Source: Roseburia sp. AF12-17LB
GTDB lineage: Bacteria; Bacillota; Clostridia; Lachnospirales; Lachnospiraceae
Length of the DNA stretch: 64,000 nucleotides
Assembly: GCF_003479605.1 (NCBI RefSeq)
Contig: NZ_QUHR01000001.1
Location: 62,001 to 126,000 of the forward strand
Reading direction: 5' to 3'
Program-made: the position numbers and the translations under genes
The notes under the pieces: model-generated
What the model was told of the DNA's origin: nothing
Databases searched by the model: none
The model's input: the letters and a program-made list of their open reading frames with translations, nothing else
Shown here: positions 54,389-62,964 of the stretch, in pieces
Position numbering within the stretch: position 1 is the first letter of the stretch
Layout of the letters: each line of letters begins with the position of its first letter

Positions 54389-56500
54389 ATGTCCCATAAA
54401 GAGAAGAAAAAAAGGAAAAAGAAATACCGTGGTTTCTGGCTTTTTGTAAAGCTGCAGATAGTTCTGGTACTTCTGGTAATCGGCGGGCTGGCGTATTACT
54501 ATTTTGGCGGGTATGCCAGTCAGGTCAGTGCCATGCATGAAGAGGCAGTCCGGTTTGTAAAAGAGTCAACGAAGGACACATTCCGGGCGGAGCAGACCAG
54601 CCAGGTTTATGATGTGAATGGAACGAGAATCATGTCACTTCGTGGCACCAAGGATGTAAGCTATCTGACCAGTGATGAGATACCGGAAGAAGTCAAAGAA
54701 GCCATGGTCAGTATAGAAGATAAAAAATTTTACAGTCATGGCGGAATTGATTTTAAGGCAATTATCCGTGCAGTCTGGGCGATGGTGCGTAATGGAGAAG
54801 TAACCCAGGGCGGAAGTACCATTACGCAGCAGCTTGCAAGAACCATTTTCCTAAATAATGACAGAACGTGGCAGCGAAAAATGGAAGAAATTTTCATTGC
54901 CACAGAGCTGGAAAAGAAATATACCAAGGATGAAATCTTAGAGTTTTATCTTAATAATATTTATTTTGGAAATGGATATTATGGCATTCAGGCGGCGAGC
55001 CGGGGATATTTTGATACAGATGTTTCATTTTTGTCATTGTCCCAGATGGCATATCTTTGTGCGATACCGAATAATCCGACGATGTATAATCCTTATAAGA
55101 ACCCGGATAATACGTTAGGAAGACGTGACCGCATTTTAAAAAACATGTATGAAGATGGCAAAATCAGCCGCAGGGAATATAAGGATGCCAGACAGGAAAC
55201 GATTGTACTCAGCACAGCAGAGCCAACAAAGCGTTATGATGCGGTAGAGACCTATGCCTGCTATTGTGCAACACGGGCATTGATGGAGCAGCAGGGTTTT
55301 GAATTCCGGACAGATTTTTCTTCGGAGGAAGATCGAAAGACCTATGAAGATGCCTATCAGGAGCAGTATAAAACCTGCGAACAGTCTCTTTATACAGGAG
55401 GCTATAGAATCTATACTTCCATTGATTTAAATATGGAAGAGCAGCTTCAGAATGCAGTGGATGAGAAGCTGCAGGATTTTACCGATGTCAATGAAGAGGG
55501 CATTTATACATTGCAGAGTGCGGCAGTATGCATTGACAATGAGACCGGTTTTGTAAAGGCAATTGTAGGCGGCAGAAGTCAGGAATATGACGGGCATATG
55601 CTAAACCGCGCCTATCAGAGTTACCGGCAGCCGGGCAGTGCCATCAAACCGTTGATTGTATACACACCGGCGTTGGAGCGGGGCTATACCCCGGATACTG
55701 TGGTGGAAGATGCACCGATTGAGGATGGACCGGAAAATGCCAGTGGCAGGTATCTTGGCAGCGTAACCTTGCGTTATGCAGTAGAAAATTCCATTAATAC
55801 AGTGGCGTGGAATCTTTTGGAAGAGATGACTCCCGTTACAGGAATTTCCTATCTGAAGGAGATGAATTTCGCAAAGCTGTCCCCGGAGGATGAAAGACCG
55901 GCGGCATCCCTGGGTGGATTTACCAATGGAGTCTCTCCGGTAGAAATGGCGGCGGCTTATGCCACCATAGAAAATGATGGAAAATACCGGGAGCCTACCT
56001 GCATTGTAGAGATACAGGATGCAGACGGAAATGCAATCTATCAGAAAATTGTCGATGAAAAGCAGGTTTATAAAACCAATGCAGCCCGTTGGATGACCAA
56101 TATATTAGAGGGTGTTCTGACACAAGGAACAGCAAAGGGACTGGCATTGTCCGAGACTGCCAGTGCAGCGAAAACAGGAACCACCAATTCCAATAAGGAT
56201 GGCTGGTTTGTAGGCTATACAAAGTATTACACCACCAGCGTCTGGGTTGGATATGATATTCCGGCAGAACTTCCAGGACTGACAGGAGCCAGCTATCCGG
56301 GAGAAATCTGGTATGATTATATGGAAAATTTACATAAAGAATTACCGTATGCAGATTTTGTGGCACCTCTTGGCACAGGCAATGATGCTGATGCGGAGAG
56401 TGACACAGATGTGACAGAGGGTAATGCAGCAGAGAATGATACCGTAGAGAATGACACTACAGGAGATAATATAGCTCCGGCAGAGGAAGAAAGGCGATAA
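54389..56500 (+). CDS. Class A penicillin-binding protein (glycosyltransferase/transpeptidase)
   Basis: A 703-residue bifunctional cell-wall synthase. After a Lys-rich cytoplasmic start and one membrane helix (~24-46), the GT51 domain has SIEDKKFYSHGGIDFKAI and GGSTITQQLARTIFL. The transpeptidase has the active Ser417 in PGSAIKPL, VENSINTV as SxN motif and AKTGTTNSNKDGW as KTG motif. The C-terminal ~50 residues are an acidic, Asn/Thr-rich tail. It follows spoVT and may be a PBP1A- or PbpF/G-type enzyme with a role in spore or vegetative wall. Confidence 0.95.
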   Translation: MSHKEKKKRKKKYRGFWLFVKLQIVLVLLVIGGLAYYYFGGYASQVSAMHEEAVRFVKESTKDTFRAEQTSQVYDVNGTRIMSLRGTKDVSYLTSDEIPEEVKEAMVSIEDKKFYSHGGIDFKAIIRAVWAMVRNGEVTQGGSTITQQLARTIFLNNDRTWQRKMEEIFIATELEKKYTKDEILEFYLNNIYFGNGYYGIQAASRGYFDTDVSFLSLSQMAYLCAIPNNPTMYNPYKNPDNTLGRRDRILKNMYEDGKISRREYKDARQETIVLSTAEPTKRYDAVETYACYCATRALMEQQGFEFRTDFSSEEDRKTYEDAYQEQYKTCEQSLYTGGYRIYTSIDLNMEEQLQNAVDEKLQDFTDVNEEGIYTLQSAAVCIDNETGFVKAIVGGRSQEYDGHMLNRAYQSYRQPGSAIKPLIVYTPALERGYTPDTVVEDAPIEDGPENASGRYLGSVTLRYAVENSINTVAWNLLEEMTPVTGISYLKEMNFAKLSPEDERPAASLGGFTNGVSPVEMAAAYATIENDGKYREPTCIVEIQDADGNAIYQKIVDEKQVYKTNAARWMTNILEGVLTQGTAKGLALSETASAAKTGTTNSNKDGWFVGYTKYYTTSVWVGYDIPAELPGLTGASYPGEIWYDYMENLHKELPYADFVAPLGTGNDADAESDTDVTEGNAAENDTVENDTTGDNIAPAEEERR

Positions 56501-56501
56501 T

Positions 56502-57161
56502 ATGGAAAAGAAAGCTGATTTAAAGACAATGACCTGGAAACAGCGGATCGGATTTGTCTGGGACTATTACAGACTTGTAATACTGGCAGCAGTTGCAGTG
56601 ATTATTTTGATTGGTATGACGGTACATCATTATATGACCACAAAGGAAGATGTTTCCCAGATTGTATTAGTAAATGCAAAGAGTATGCCGGCAGATGAAG
56701 AACCGGATTTCTCAGAATTCATGGAGCAATATGGATATGATACAGCAGCCCAGGAGGTTGTGGTAAATGATGCATATTATGTGGATTTAACCAGCACAGA
56801 TACCAGTAATCTCTATTCCTATCAGTCCCTGCAGACAGTGATTGCAGGCGGTGGAGTAGATGTTTTGGGTGCCGATGAAATGGTTTTTGAAAATCTTGCC
56901 CAGTCTGGTGCCATAGCAGATTTGACGCAGTACTTTTCCAAAGACGAGCTGGAACAGTTAAAGGATTATATCTTCTATGTAGAGGATAAGGACACCGGAG
57001 ATACTTTTGCAGCAGGCATCCGTCTGGGAGCCGGAAGCTGGCCGGTTGAACACGGTTATTATGAAAAGGAATGTATTCTTGGAATTGCCCTTGGCTCCGA
57101 ACATAAGGAAGCAGCGGAGCAGATGTTCCGTTATTTGCTGGAAAAATCCAATTTAGACTAA
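56502..57161 (+). CDS. Single-pass membrane protein of unknown function
   Basis: A 219-residue protein starting one base after the PBP stop codon, so it is probably co-translated with it. One helix (LVILAAVAVIILIGMTVHHY, ~residues 25-44) separates a short basic cytoplasmic end from a ~170-residue external domain with Asp/Thr-rich stretches and alternating beta/alpha pattern. Resemblance to solute-binding folds is faint. I do not recognise a family. Confidence 0.7.
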   Translation: MEKKADLKTMTWKQRIGFVWDYYRLVILAAVAVIILIGMTVHHYMTTKEDVSQIVLVNAKSMPADEEPDFSEFMEQYGYDTAAQEVVVNDAYYVDLTSTDTSNLYSYQSLQTVIAGGGVDVLGADEMVFENLAQSGAIADLTQYFSKDELEQLKDYIFYVEDKDTGDTFAAGIRLGAGSWPVEHGYYEKECILGIALGSEHKEAAEQMFRYLLEKSNLD

Positions 57162-57167
57162 AGAAAG

Positions 57168-57221
57168 CGCAAGATATAGACGATATAAAAATGAGAAATG
57201 GTACATTGTGTATATCTTGCG
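57168..57221 (+). repeat. Perfect 11-bp inverted repeat before the sortase promoter
   Basis: CGCAAGATATA (57168-57178) and TATATCTTGCG (57211-57221) are exact reverse complements. No T-run follows; it may be a terminator-like stem for the upstream transcript or an operator. Confidence 0.65.
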
Positions 57222-57229
57222 GAAAAATC

Positions 57230-57258
57230 TTGCGAAAGATGACAAAATGACCTATAAT
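57230..57258 (+). promoter_or_regulatory. Promoter of the sortase gene
   Basis: TTGCGA (57230-57235) and a perfect TATAAT (57253-57258) are 17 bases apart, 46 bases before the sortase start codon. Confidence 0.75.
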
Positions 57259-57304
57259 AAAACTACCTGGACCATGAGAAGATAAGGCAGATGAATCATA
57301 AATT

Positions 57305-58420
57305 ATGGATGAAAAGATTTATAAAATAGGCGATTATGAATTCGAAACCTTAAGGGAATACAGGCAGGCGCAGGAAGATTTAAAGAAAATCAAGTATATT
57401 ACCGATGAACTGGATATTTATGATCCGGAAGTGGCAATCCGGTTATATACCATGATGCGCACGAAGAAAATCCGTTTTAAAAGTGAAATCGGAAAATCGT
57501 TCTTCTGGTGCATTTCAGATATTGTTGCGGATAGTTCGCAGAACATGATAGAAGAAAAAATTGCCAAGGAAGAAGCGGAAGCAGAAGCAAAGCTGCCATT
57601 TCATTTTACCTGGCAGAAGGTGGTTGGCATCGTATGCATCATTGTTGCGACAGCCTGTATCGGATATTATGCGATTTCGGAATATGCGGATTATAAAGCT
57701 GCTAACAGGCTTAAGGATTTACAGAATAAGAAACAGAATAATGTAGTAGAGCACCTTGTAACAGGAACGGAGCAGATGAATCCGGAAATCACAGAAGATG
57801 CAACTGAAACAGGAGAGACAACAGAGCAGCCACTGATTATGTTAGAGGATTATGTTTCCCTGTATGCGGAAAATCCGGAATTAATCGGATGGTTACATAT
57901 TCCGGATACGGATATTGATTATCCGGTCATGCAGTCTTCACAGGAAGAACCGGATTATTATCTGAAACATGATTTTGATAAAAATGACGACCTGAATGGC
58001 ACCCTTTTTATCGATGCCAGAAATGATTACATAAACAGGGATACCAATATCATCATTTACGGACATAATATGAAAAGCGGAATGATGTTTGGCGAATTAA
58101 AGAAATATCTGGACGAAGATTTCTACAATGCCCATAAGACGATAGAATTTAATACTCTTTATGAAAGAGGAGTCTATGAAGTCATTGAAGTGGGATTATC
58201 GGAGGTCCAGTATCAGGATGAAAATGTATTCCGGTATTATAATTTTCTGAATGCAGATTCCGAAGAAGAATATCAGGAATATTTAAATAATGTGGCACAG
58301 CTTTCTGTATATGGCACAGAGATAGACAGTACTTATGGAGACCAGCTGCTGACTCTTTCTACCTGCAATAATTATACACAGGACGGAAGAATGTTTATAC
58401 TGGCAAAGCGTGTACAGTAA
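57305..58420 (+). CDS. srtB: Class B sortase
   Basis: A 371-residue transpeptidase. A cytoplasmic, charged N-terminal region (~1-95) precedes one membrane helix (VVGIVCIIVATACIGYYAI, ~103-121) and the external catalytic domain (~190-371). Catalytic residues are His in IIYGHNMKSG, Cys354 in TLSTCNNY and Arg in DGRMFILAKR. The next gene encodes a surface protein with a C-terminal sorting signal (TPKTGD), its likely substrate. Confidence 0.93.
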   Translation: MDEKIYKIGDYEFETLREYRQAQEDLKKIKYITDELDIYDPEVAIRLYTMMRTKKIRFKSEIGKSFFWCISDIVADSSQNMIEEKIAKEEAEAEAKLPFHFTWQKVVGIVCIIVATACIGYYAISEYADYKAANRLKDLQNKKQNNVVEHLVTGTEQMNPEITEDATETGETTEQPLIMLEDYVSLYAENPELIGWLHIPDTDIDYPVMQSSQEEPDYYLKHDFDKNDDLNGTLFIDARNDYINRDTNIIIYGHNMKSGMMFGELKKYLDEDFYNAHKTIEFNTLYERGVYEVIEVGLSEVQYQDENVFRYYNFLNADSEEEYQEYLNNVAQLSVYGTEIDSTYGDQLLTLSTCNNYTQDGRMFILAKRVQ

Positions 58421-58471
58421 GCAGATAAGAAGTATAATGTATCAAGCAGATAAAGCTAGGAGAGATGAGAG

Positions 58472-59728
58472 ATGCAGATATTGAAAAAAGGATTTTCTAT
58501 TTTTGCAGCAGTATGTTTGCTGCTGGCAGTGATGCCGGGACAGACAGTCCGGGCAGACGAGACAACAGATGAAAATGGATTTACAGTAGATGACAGTGGA
58601 ACACTGGTTGCCTACAGCGGAGCTGGTGGAGCAATTACAATTCCAGAGTCAGTATCTACAATTGCAAGTGGTGTATTTGCATCCAATACATCCATTACAA
58701 GTGTAACGATTCCATCTTATGTGACTGGAATGGGAACCGCAGTTTTCTATAACTGTACAAGCCTTGGTTCTGTCAGCATAGAAGGAGATATCGGTTCTAT
58801 TCCGGCAGAGACATTTTATAACTGTACAAGCCTTACCAGTGTATCTATTGGAACTTCAATTTCATCCATTGGTTCCCAGGCATTTGCAGAGTGCAGTTCA
58901 TTATCCCAGTTTACAATTCCAGAATCCGTAGGAAGCATCGGGGATAAAGCATTTTATGATTGTACTTCTTTAACCGGAATTACAATTCCGGCTGGCGTTT
59001 CCAGCATCGGAAGCAACGTATTTACCGGCTGCAGCAGACTGGCATCCATCAGTGTTGCATCAGGAAATGGTACATATGCATCCAGTGACGGATGTCTTTA
59101 TAACAAAGCAATGACCAAGTTAATCCGTTGCCCGGAGGGAAAATCCAGTGCAAAAATTGTGACCAGTACTGTAACCATCGGAGCAGGAGCTTTTGCAAAC
59201 TGCAAGTCGGTTACTTCGCTGACGGTTCCGGATTCTGTTAATACCATTGAAACAGATGCGTTCAGCGGCAGCAGTATCAGTACAATTTTGATTCCGGCAA
59301 GTGTAACGTCAATCGGAAGCCAGAGCAGCTGGAGTCCATCCACAATTTCCGGTTATTCAGGAACACAGGCACAGGTATATGCAACCGGAAATGGAATCAG
59401 TTTCCAGAGCCTTGGAGGGGAGAATCCACAGCCGACTCCGGATAATGGAAATAATTCCAATAGCAATGGTTCAACAGATACTTCCAACAGCAACAACGGA
59501 AGTGGTTCCGCTACTACAGTAACCGGTGGCGGCACAGCAGTGACCGGCGGAAATGTGATTGGCGCTACCAAGAACAGCAATTCCGGTAAGACTGTAACTT
59601 CCGACAACCATGAGAAGGACAGCACACCAAAGACAGGTGACGGTATCAATCCGGTATTCTTCTTATGCATCGGAGTATTATTAGTAGGTGTTTACTTTGT
59701 AGTATCAAATCGTAAGAAAGCTGCATAA
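58472..59728 (+). CDS. BspA-like leucine-rich-repeat surface protein with sortase signal
   Basis: A 418-residue exported protein. Signal peptide ~1-29 (FAAVCLLLAVMPGQTVRA); residues ~45-300 are BspA/TpLRR-type repeats (SLTSVSIGTSISSIGSQAF, then a further unit with CTSLTGITIPAGVSSIG); ~310-375 is a Ser/Asn/Gly-rich wall-spanning linker; then TPKTGD, a hydrophobic helix and the RKKAA tail form the sorting signal. The signal differs from classical LPxTG in its first residue. It is encoded 51 bases after the sortase. Such repeats mediate adhesion to host or bacterial surfaces. Confidence 0.92.
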   Translation: MQILKKGFSIFAAVCLLLAVMPGQTVRADETTDENGFTVDDSGTLVAYSGAGGAITIPESVSTIASGVFASNTSITSVTIPSYVTGMGTAVFYNCTSLGSVSIEGDIGSIPAETFYNCTSLTSVSIGTSISSIGSQAFAECSSLSQFTIPESVGSIGDKAFYDCTSLTGITIPAGVSSIGSNVFTGCSRLASISVASGNGTYASSDGCLYNKAMTKLIRCPEGKSSAKIVTSTVTIGAGAFANCKSVTSLTVPDSVNTIETDAFSGSSISTILIPASVTSIGSQSSWSPSTISGYSGTQAQVYATGNGISFQSLGGENPQPTPDNGNNSNSNGSTDTSNSNNGSGSATTVTGGGTAVTGGNVIGATKNSNSGKTVTSDNHEKDSTPKTGDGINPVFFLCIGVLLVGVYFVVSNRKKAA

Positions 59729-59760
59729 GCGATAGAAAAATAAAAGAAGTAACCAACATA

Positions 59761-59801
59761 AGACAGTGAAAGAACAGAAAAGTTCCGACACTGTCTTTTT
59801 T
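59761..59801 (+). terminator. Intrinsic terminator after the surface-protein gene
   Basis: AGACAGTG (59761-59768) pairs with CACTGTCT (59789-59796), followed by TTTTT. The 128-bp element copy B begins immediately after the T-run. Confidence 0.82.
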
Positions 59802-59802
59802 G

Positions 59803-59930
59803 CTTTACAGGAAATTGCTTTCCTGTAAAGTAAAAAACGCTCCGCGAGGATGCACACTGCGGCGTATAAGGTAGATGTCGCAAGCGACCGCCGCAGGCGC
59901 GGGAATGTGCCAAGGCACATTCTTTATTCC
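59803..59930 (+). repeat. 128-bp structured intergenic element, copy B
   Basis: Matches 33038-33165 at 121 of 128 positions. In this copy the CTGCGGCG/CGCCGCAG stem is fully complementary and the first 12-bp hairpin and the GAATGTGCC/GGCACATTC hairpin are kept, so several of the seven differences lie in loops or preserve pairing. It lies between a terminator and the acpP promoter. Confidence 0.92.
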
Positions 59931-59946
59931 TTGAGTAAAAATATAG

Positions 59947-59975
59947 TTGACAACAGAAATGCTTATGTATATACT
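59947..59975 (+). promoter_or_regulatory. Promoter of the fatty-acid synthesis operon
   Basis: TTGACA (59947-59952) and TATACT (59970-59975) are exactly 17 bases apart. The -10 overlaps the left end of the palindrome at 59973-60021. Confidence 0.92.
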
Positions 59976-60021
59976 TTGAGTTACAAATAATTTGATAATC
60001 AAAATATTTGTAACTCAAAGT
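59973..60021 (+). promoter_or_regulatory. 49-bp palindromic operator with FabT-like core
   Basis: ACTTTGAGTTACAAATA (59973-59989) is mirrored by TATTTGTAACTCAAAGT (60005-60021), and the core TTTGATAATCAAA (59991-60003) is itself palindromic. Only the pair 59990/60004 fails. The core matches the TTTGATnATCAAA type of box bound by the MarR-family repressor FabT in lactic acid bacteria. It covers the transcription start, fitting repression by steric block. Confidence 0.85.
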
Positions 60022-60057
60022 ATTATCAAAGAAAAGACAAAAAAGGAGAACAAAATA

Positions 60058-60288
60058 ATGTTAGAGAAATTAGCAGAATTAATCAAAGAGCAGTTAAACT
60101 ATGATGGAGAGGTAAAAGCAGAATCCAATTTCAAGGATGATTTAGGAGCAGATTCTTTAGACTTGTTTGAACTGGTTATGAGCATGGAAGAGGAATTCGG
60201 TGTAGAGATTCCGTCAGAAGATTTAGAGAAAATCGCAACTGTAGGAGATGTTATTGACTACTTAAAAGCAAAGGGCGTTGAGGAATAA
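60058..60288 (+). CDS. acpP: Acyl carrier protein
   Basis: A 76-residue acidic four-helix carrier. The phosphopantetheine site is Ser33 in [16 protein letters not shown] 60058 follows AAAAGGAG; the longer frame from 59992 runs through the operator and is not real. It heads the fab operon and is the acyl donor for all downstream enzymes. Confidence 0.97.
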   Translation: MLEKLAELIKEQLNYDGEVKAESNFKDDLGADSLDLFELVMSMEEEFGVEIPSEDLEKIATVGDVIDYLKAKGVEE

Positions 60289-60291
60289 AAG

Positions 60292-61218
60292 ATGAAAACA
60301 AGAATCACAGAACTGTTAGGAATAGAAGAGCCTGTTATCCAGGGCGGAATGGCATGGGTTGCAGAATATCATCTGGCTGCTGCAGTATCTGAAGCAGGTG
60401 GACTTGGTATTATCGGTGCAGCCAGTGCTCCACCTGAAGTGGTTCGGGAGCAGATTCGCAAGGTGAAGGAACGCACCAGCAAACCATTTGGTGTGAATGT
60501 CATGTTGATGAATCCGAATGCACCGGAAGTGGCAAAGGTGGTAGTTGAGGAGCAGGTTCCGGTTGTCACAACAGGAGCCGGAAATCCAGCCAAATTCATG
60601 AGCCTCTGGAAAGAAGCAGGTGTTAAAGTAATTCCGGTAGTAGCAAGTGTAGCCATGGCAAAACTTATGGTCCGCGGTGGCGCAGATGCTGTTGTGGCAG
60701 AGGGAATGGAATCCGGTGGCCATATCGGTTCCACTACAACCATGGCATTGGTGCCACAGGTGGCAGATGCCATTGATGCACCGGTGATTGCAGCCGGAGG
60801 AATTGCAGATGGAAGAGGAATGGCTGCAGCATTTATGCTGGGTGCAGAAGCAGTTCAGATGGGAACAAGATTTGTGGCAGCTAAAGAATCTATCGTACAT
60901 GCAAACTACAAAGAGAAGCTGATAAAATCCAAAGACATTGATTCTGAAATAACAGGTTCCAGTACCGGACATCCAATCCGTGTCATCCGTAATAAGATGA
61001 GCCGTGAGTATCTGAAGATGGAAAAAGAAGGCGCAACATTAGATGAATTAGAACAGCTTACCCTTGGTTCCCTCCGCAAAGCAGTGATGGACGGCGATGT
61101 GGTAAATGGAAGTCTGATGGCAGGTCAGATTGCCGGAATGATACAGGATGAATTGTCCTGTAAGGAAATTATTACTTCTATCGTATCAGAAGCAGAACGT
61201 CTGATGAATCGGAAATAA
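60292..61218 (+). CDS. fabK: Enoyl-ACP reductase II (FMN-dependent)
   Basis: A 308-residue TIM-barrel flavoprotein that reduces trans-2-enoyl-ACP. Key segments are VIQGGMAWVAEYHLAAAVSE near the start, TTGAGNPA, the catalytic His in GMESGGHIGSTTT and the FMN-phosphate site IAAGGIADGRGMAAAF with LGAEAVQMGTRFV. It starts three bases after acpP. The position in the fab operon favours FabK over the related nitronate monooxygenases. FabK replaces FabI here, so triclosan-insensitive reduction is expected. Confidence 0.93.
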   Translation: MKTRITELLGIEEPVIQGGMAWVAEYHLAAAVSEAGGLGIIGAASAPPEVVREQIRKVKERTSKPFGVNVMLMNPNAPEVAKVVVEEQVPVVTTGAGNPAKFMSLWKEAGVKVIPVVASVAMAKLMVRGGADAVVAEGMESGGHIGSTTTMALVPQVADAIDAPVIAAGGIADGRGMAAAFMLGAEAVQMGTRFVAAKESIVHANYKEKLIKSKDIDSEITGSSTGHPIRVIRNKMSREYLKMEKEGATLDELEQLTLGSLRKAVMDGDVVNGSLMAGQIAGMIQDELSCKEIITSIVSEAERLMNRK

Positions 61219-61228
61219 GGAGAAGAAA

Positions 61229-62143
61229 ATGAGTAAGGTTGTATTCATGTTCCCTGGACAGGGAGCGCAGTATATTGGAATGGGCAAAGATTTCTATGAT
61301 GCCTGTGAAGAGAGTAAAGCCGTATATGAGCTTGCTTCAAAAGTAACCGGACTTGATATTGCAAAGCTTTGTTTTGAAGAAAATGAAGAGATCAATATTA
61401 CAGAGTATACACAGATTGCCATGCTGACCACAGAGGCAGCAATTTATGCAGCATTAAAGAAAGCTGGAAAAGAACCGGCAGCTTGTGCAGGATTAAGCCT
61501 TGGAGAATACGGCGCATTGATTGCATCCGGTGTCATGAGTATGGAAGATGCATTCCGTGTCGTTCGTGCAAGAGGAATCTTTATGCAGGAAGCAGTACCA
61601 ACCGGCGGAGCAATGGCAGCAGTCTTAGGACTGGATGCGAAAGCGATTGAAGAAGTATGCAGCAATACCGAAGGAATTGTATCTATAGCAAATTATAACT
61701 GTCCGGGACAGATTGTAATTACAGGAGAAGAGGCGGCAGTAGAAAAGGCCGGTGCAGCATTAAAGGAAGCTGGAGCAAAGCGTGTGGTTCCATTAAAAGT
61801 AAGTGGACCGTTCCATTCCGCCATGTTAACCGGAGCCGGAGAAAAATTAGCAGAAGTATTGGAAAATACAAAGCTGCAGGACTTCACTATTCCATATGTA
61901 ACCAATGTGACGGCAGATTACGTTACCACAACAGAACCGGTAAAAGAACTGTTAAAGAAGCAGGTATCTTCTTCTGTAAGATGGCAGCAGAGCATCGAGC
62001 GTCTGATTGCAGACGGTTATGATGAATTCGTAGAAATCGGACCGGGACATACTTTATCTGGATTTATGCGTAAAATCAACCGGGATGTCAAAACGGTAAG
62101 CATTGAAAAACTGGAGGATTATAAAGCCTATGTTGGAGAATAA
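61229..62143 (+). CDS. fabD: Malonyl-CoA:ACP transacylase
   Basis: A 304-residue enzyme that loads malonate on ACP. It begins with FMFPGQGAQYIGMGKDF; the nucleophile is Ser90 in AGLSLGEYGAL; the malonate-binding Arg is in VVRARGIFMQEAVP; the catalytic His is in VSGPFHSAML. Its 3' end overlaps fabG by 14 bases. Confidence 0.96.
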   Translation: MSKVVFMFPGQGAQYIGMGKDFYDACEESKAVYELASKVTGLDIAKLCFEENEEINITEYTQIAMLTTEAAIYAALKKAGKEPAACAGLSLGEYGALIASGVMSMEDAFRVVRARGIFMQEAVPTGGAMAAVLGLDAKAIEEVCSNTEGIVSIANYNCPGQIVITGEEAAVEKAGAALKEAGAKRVVPLKVSGPFHSAMLTGAGEKLAEVLENTKLQDFTIPYVTNVTADYVTTTEPVKELLKKQVSSSVRWQQSIERLIADGYDEFVEIGPGHTLSGFMRKINRDVKTVSIEKLEDYKAYVGE

Positions 62144-62870
62144 AGTAGCACTGGTAACCGGTGCAGCCAAAGGAATCGGCCGTGCCATTGCACTTCGTCT
62201 GGCAGAAGACAAAGCAACGGTAATTGTAAATTACAATGGCAGTAAAGAGCGGGCTGAAGAAGTAGTAAAAATGATTACCGATATAGGTGGCAGAGCAGAA
62301 TCCTATCAGTGCAATGTGGCAGATGACGAGGCATGTCAGACCATGATCAGAGATATCATAAAGAAATACGGACATCTGGATATTCTTGTAAATAATGCAG
62401 GAATTACAAGAGATAATCTTGTGATGAAGATGAATGATGAAGAATTTGATGCAGTCTATGAGACAAACTTAAAGGGTGTATTCCATACCATTCATCATAC
62501 ATCCCGTTATTTCTTAAAACAGAAAAGTGGAAGGATAATCAATATATCATCTGTATCCGGAATTACCGGAAATGCCGGCCAGGCAAATTACTGTGCAGCC
62601 AAAGCAGGAGTCATTGGATTGACTAAGAGTGTTGCAAGAGAACTTTCCACCCGCGGTATTACTGCAAATGTAGTAGCACCGGGAATGATTGAGACCGATA
62701 TGACAAAGGATTTGCCGGATACGGTAAAAGAACATATGCTTCATAACATTCCACTGGGAAGAATCGGAAAGCCGGAAGAAATTGCGGCAGCAGTTGCATT
62801 CTTAGCATCCAAAGAGGCAGGTTATATCACAGGACAGGTGCTTGCTGTAGATGGCGGAATGACTATGTAG
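62130..62870 (+). CDS. fabG: 3-oxoacyl-ACP reductase
   Basis: A 246-residue short-chain dehydrogenase. The NADPH site is VTGAAKGIGRAIALRLAED, NAG is in LVNNAGITRDN, and the catalytic Ser-Tyr-Lys set is in INISSVSGITG and NYCAAKAGVIG. ATG 62130 overlaps the end of fabD and has GGAGG about 11 bases upstream; it gives the family's MLENKVALVTG start. It reduces beta-ketoacyl-ACP after FabF/FabH condensation. Confidence 0.96.
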   Translation: MLENKVALVTGAAKGIGRAIALRLAEDKATVIVNYNGSKERAEEVVKMITDIGGRAESYQCNVADDEACQTMIRDIIKKYGHLDILVNNAGITRDNLVMKMNDEEFDAVYETNLKGVFHTIHHTSRYFLKQKSGRIINISSVSGITGNAGQANYCAAKAGVIGLTKSVARELSTRGITANVVAPGMIETDMTKDLPDTVKEHMLHNIPLGRIGKPEEIAAAVAFLASKEAGYITGQVLAVDGGMTM

Positions 62871-62964
62871 ATGCAGAAATAATACTGGCTGATGTAAAAG
62901 CTTAGAAAAAACAGCGGATGACGAATAACGTGAGATGGATTGTTTAGATAGAGAGGATAAGAAC

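Noticed and set aside
59992..60057. N-terminal extension of acyl carrier protein
   Set aside because: It lies inside the operator palindrome; the standard 76-residue ACP starts at 60058.
60316..60972. 218-codon minus-strand frame inside fabK
   Set aside because: It is a shadow of fabK, Cys/His-rich, and has no ribosome-binding site.
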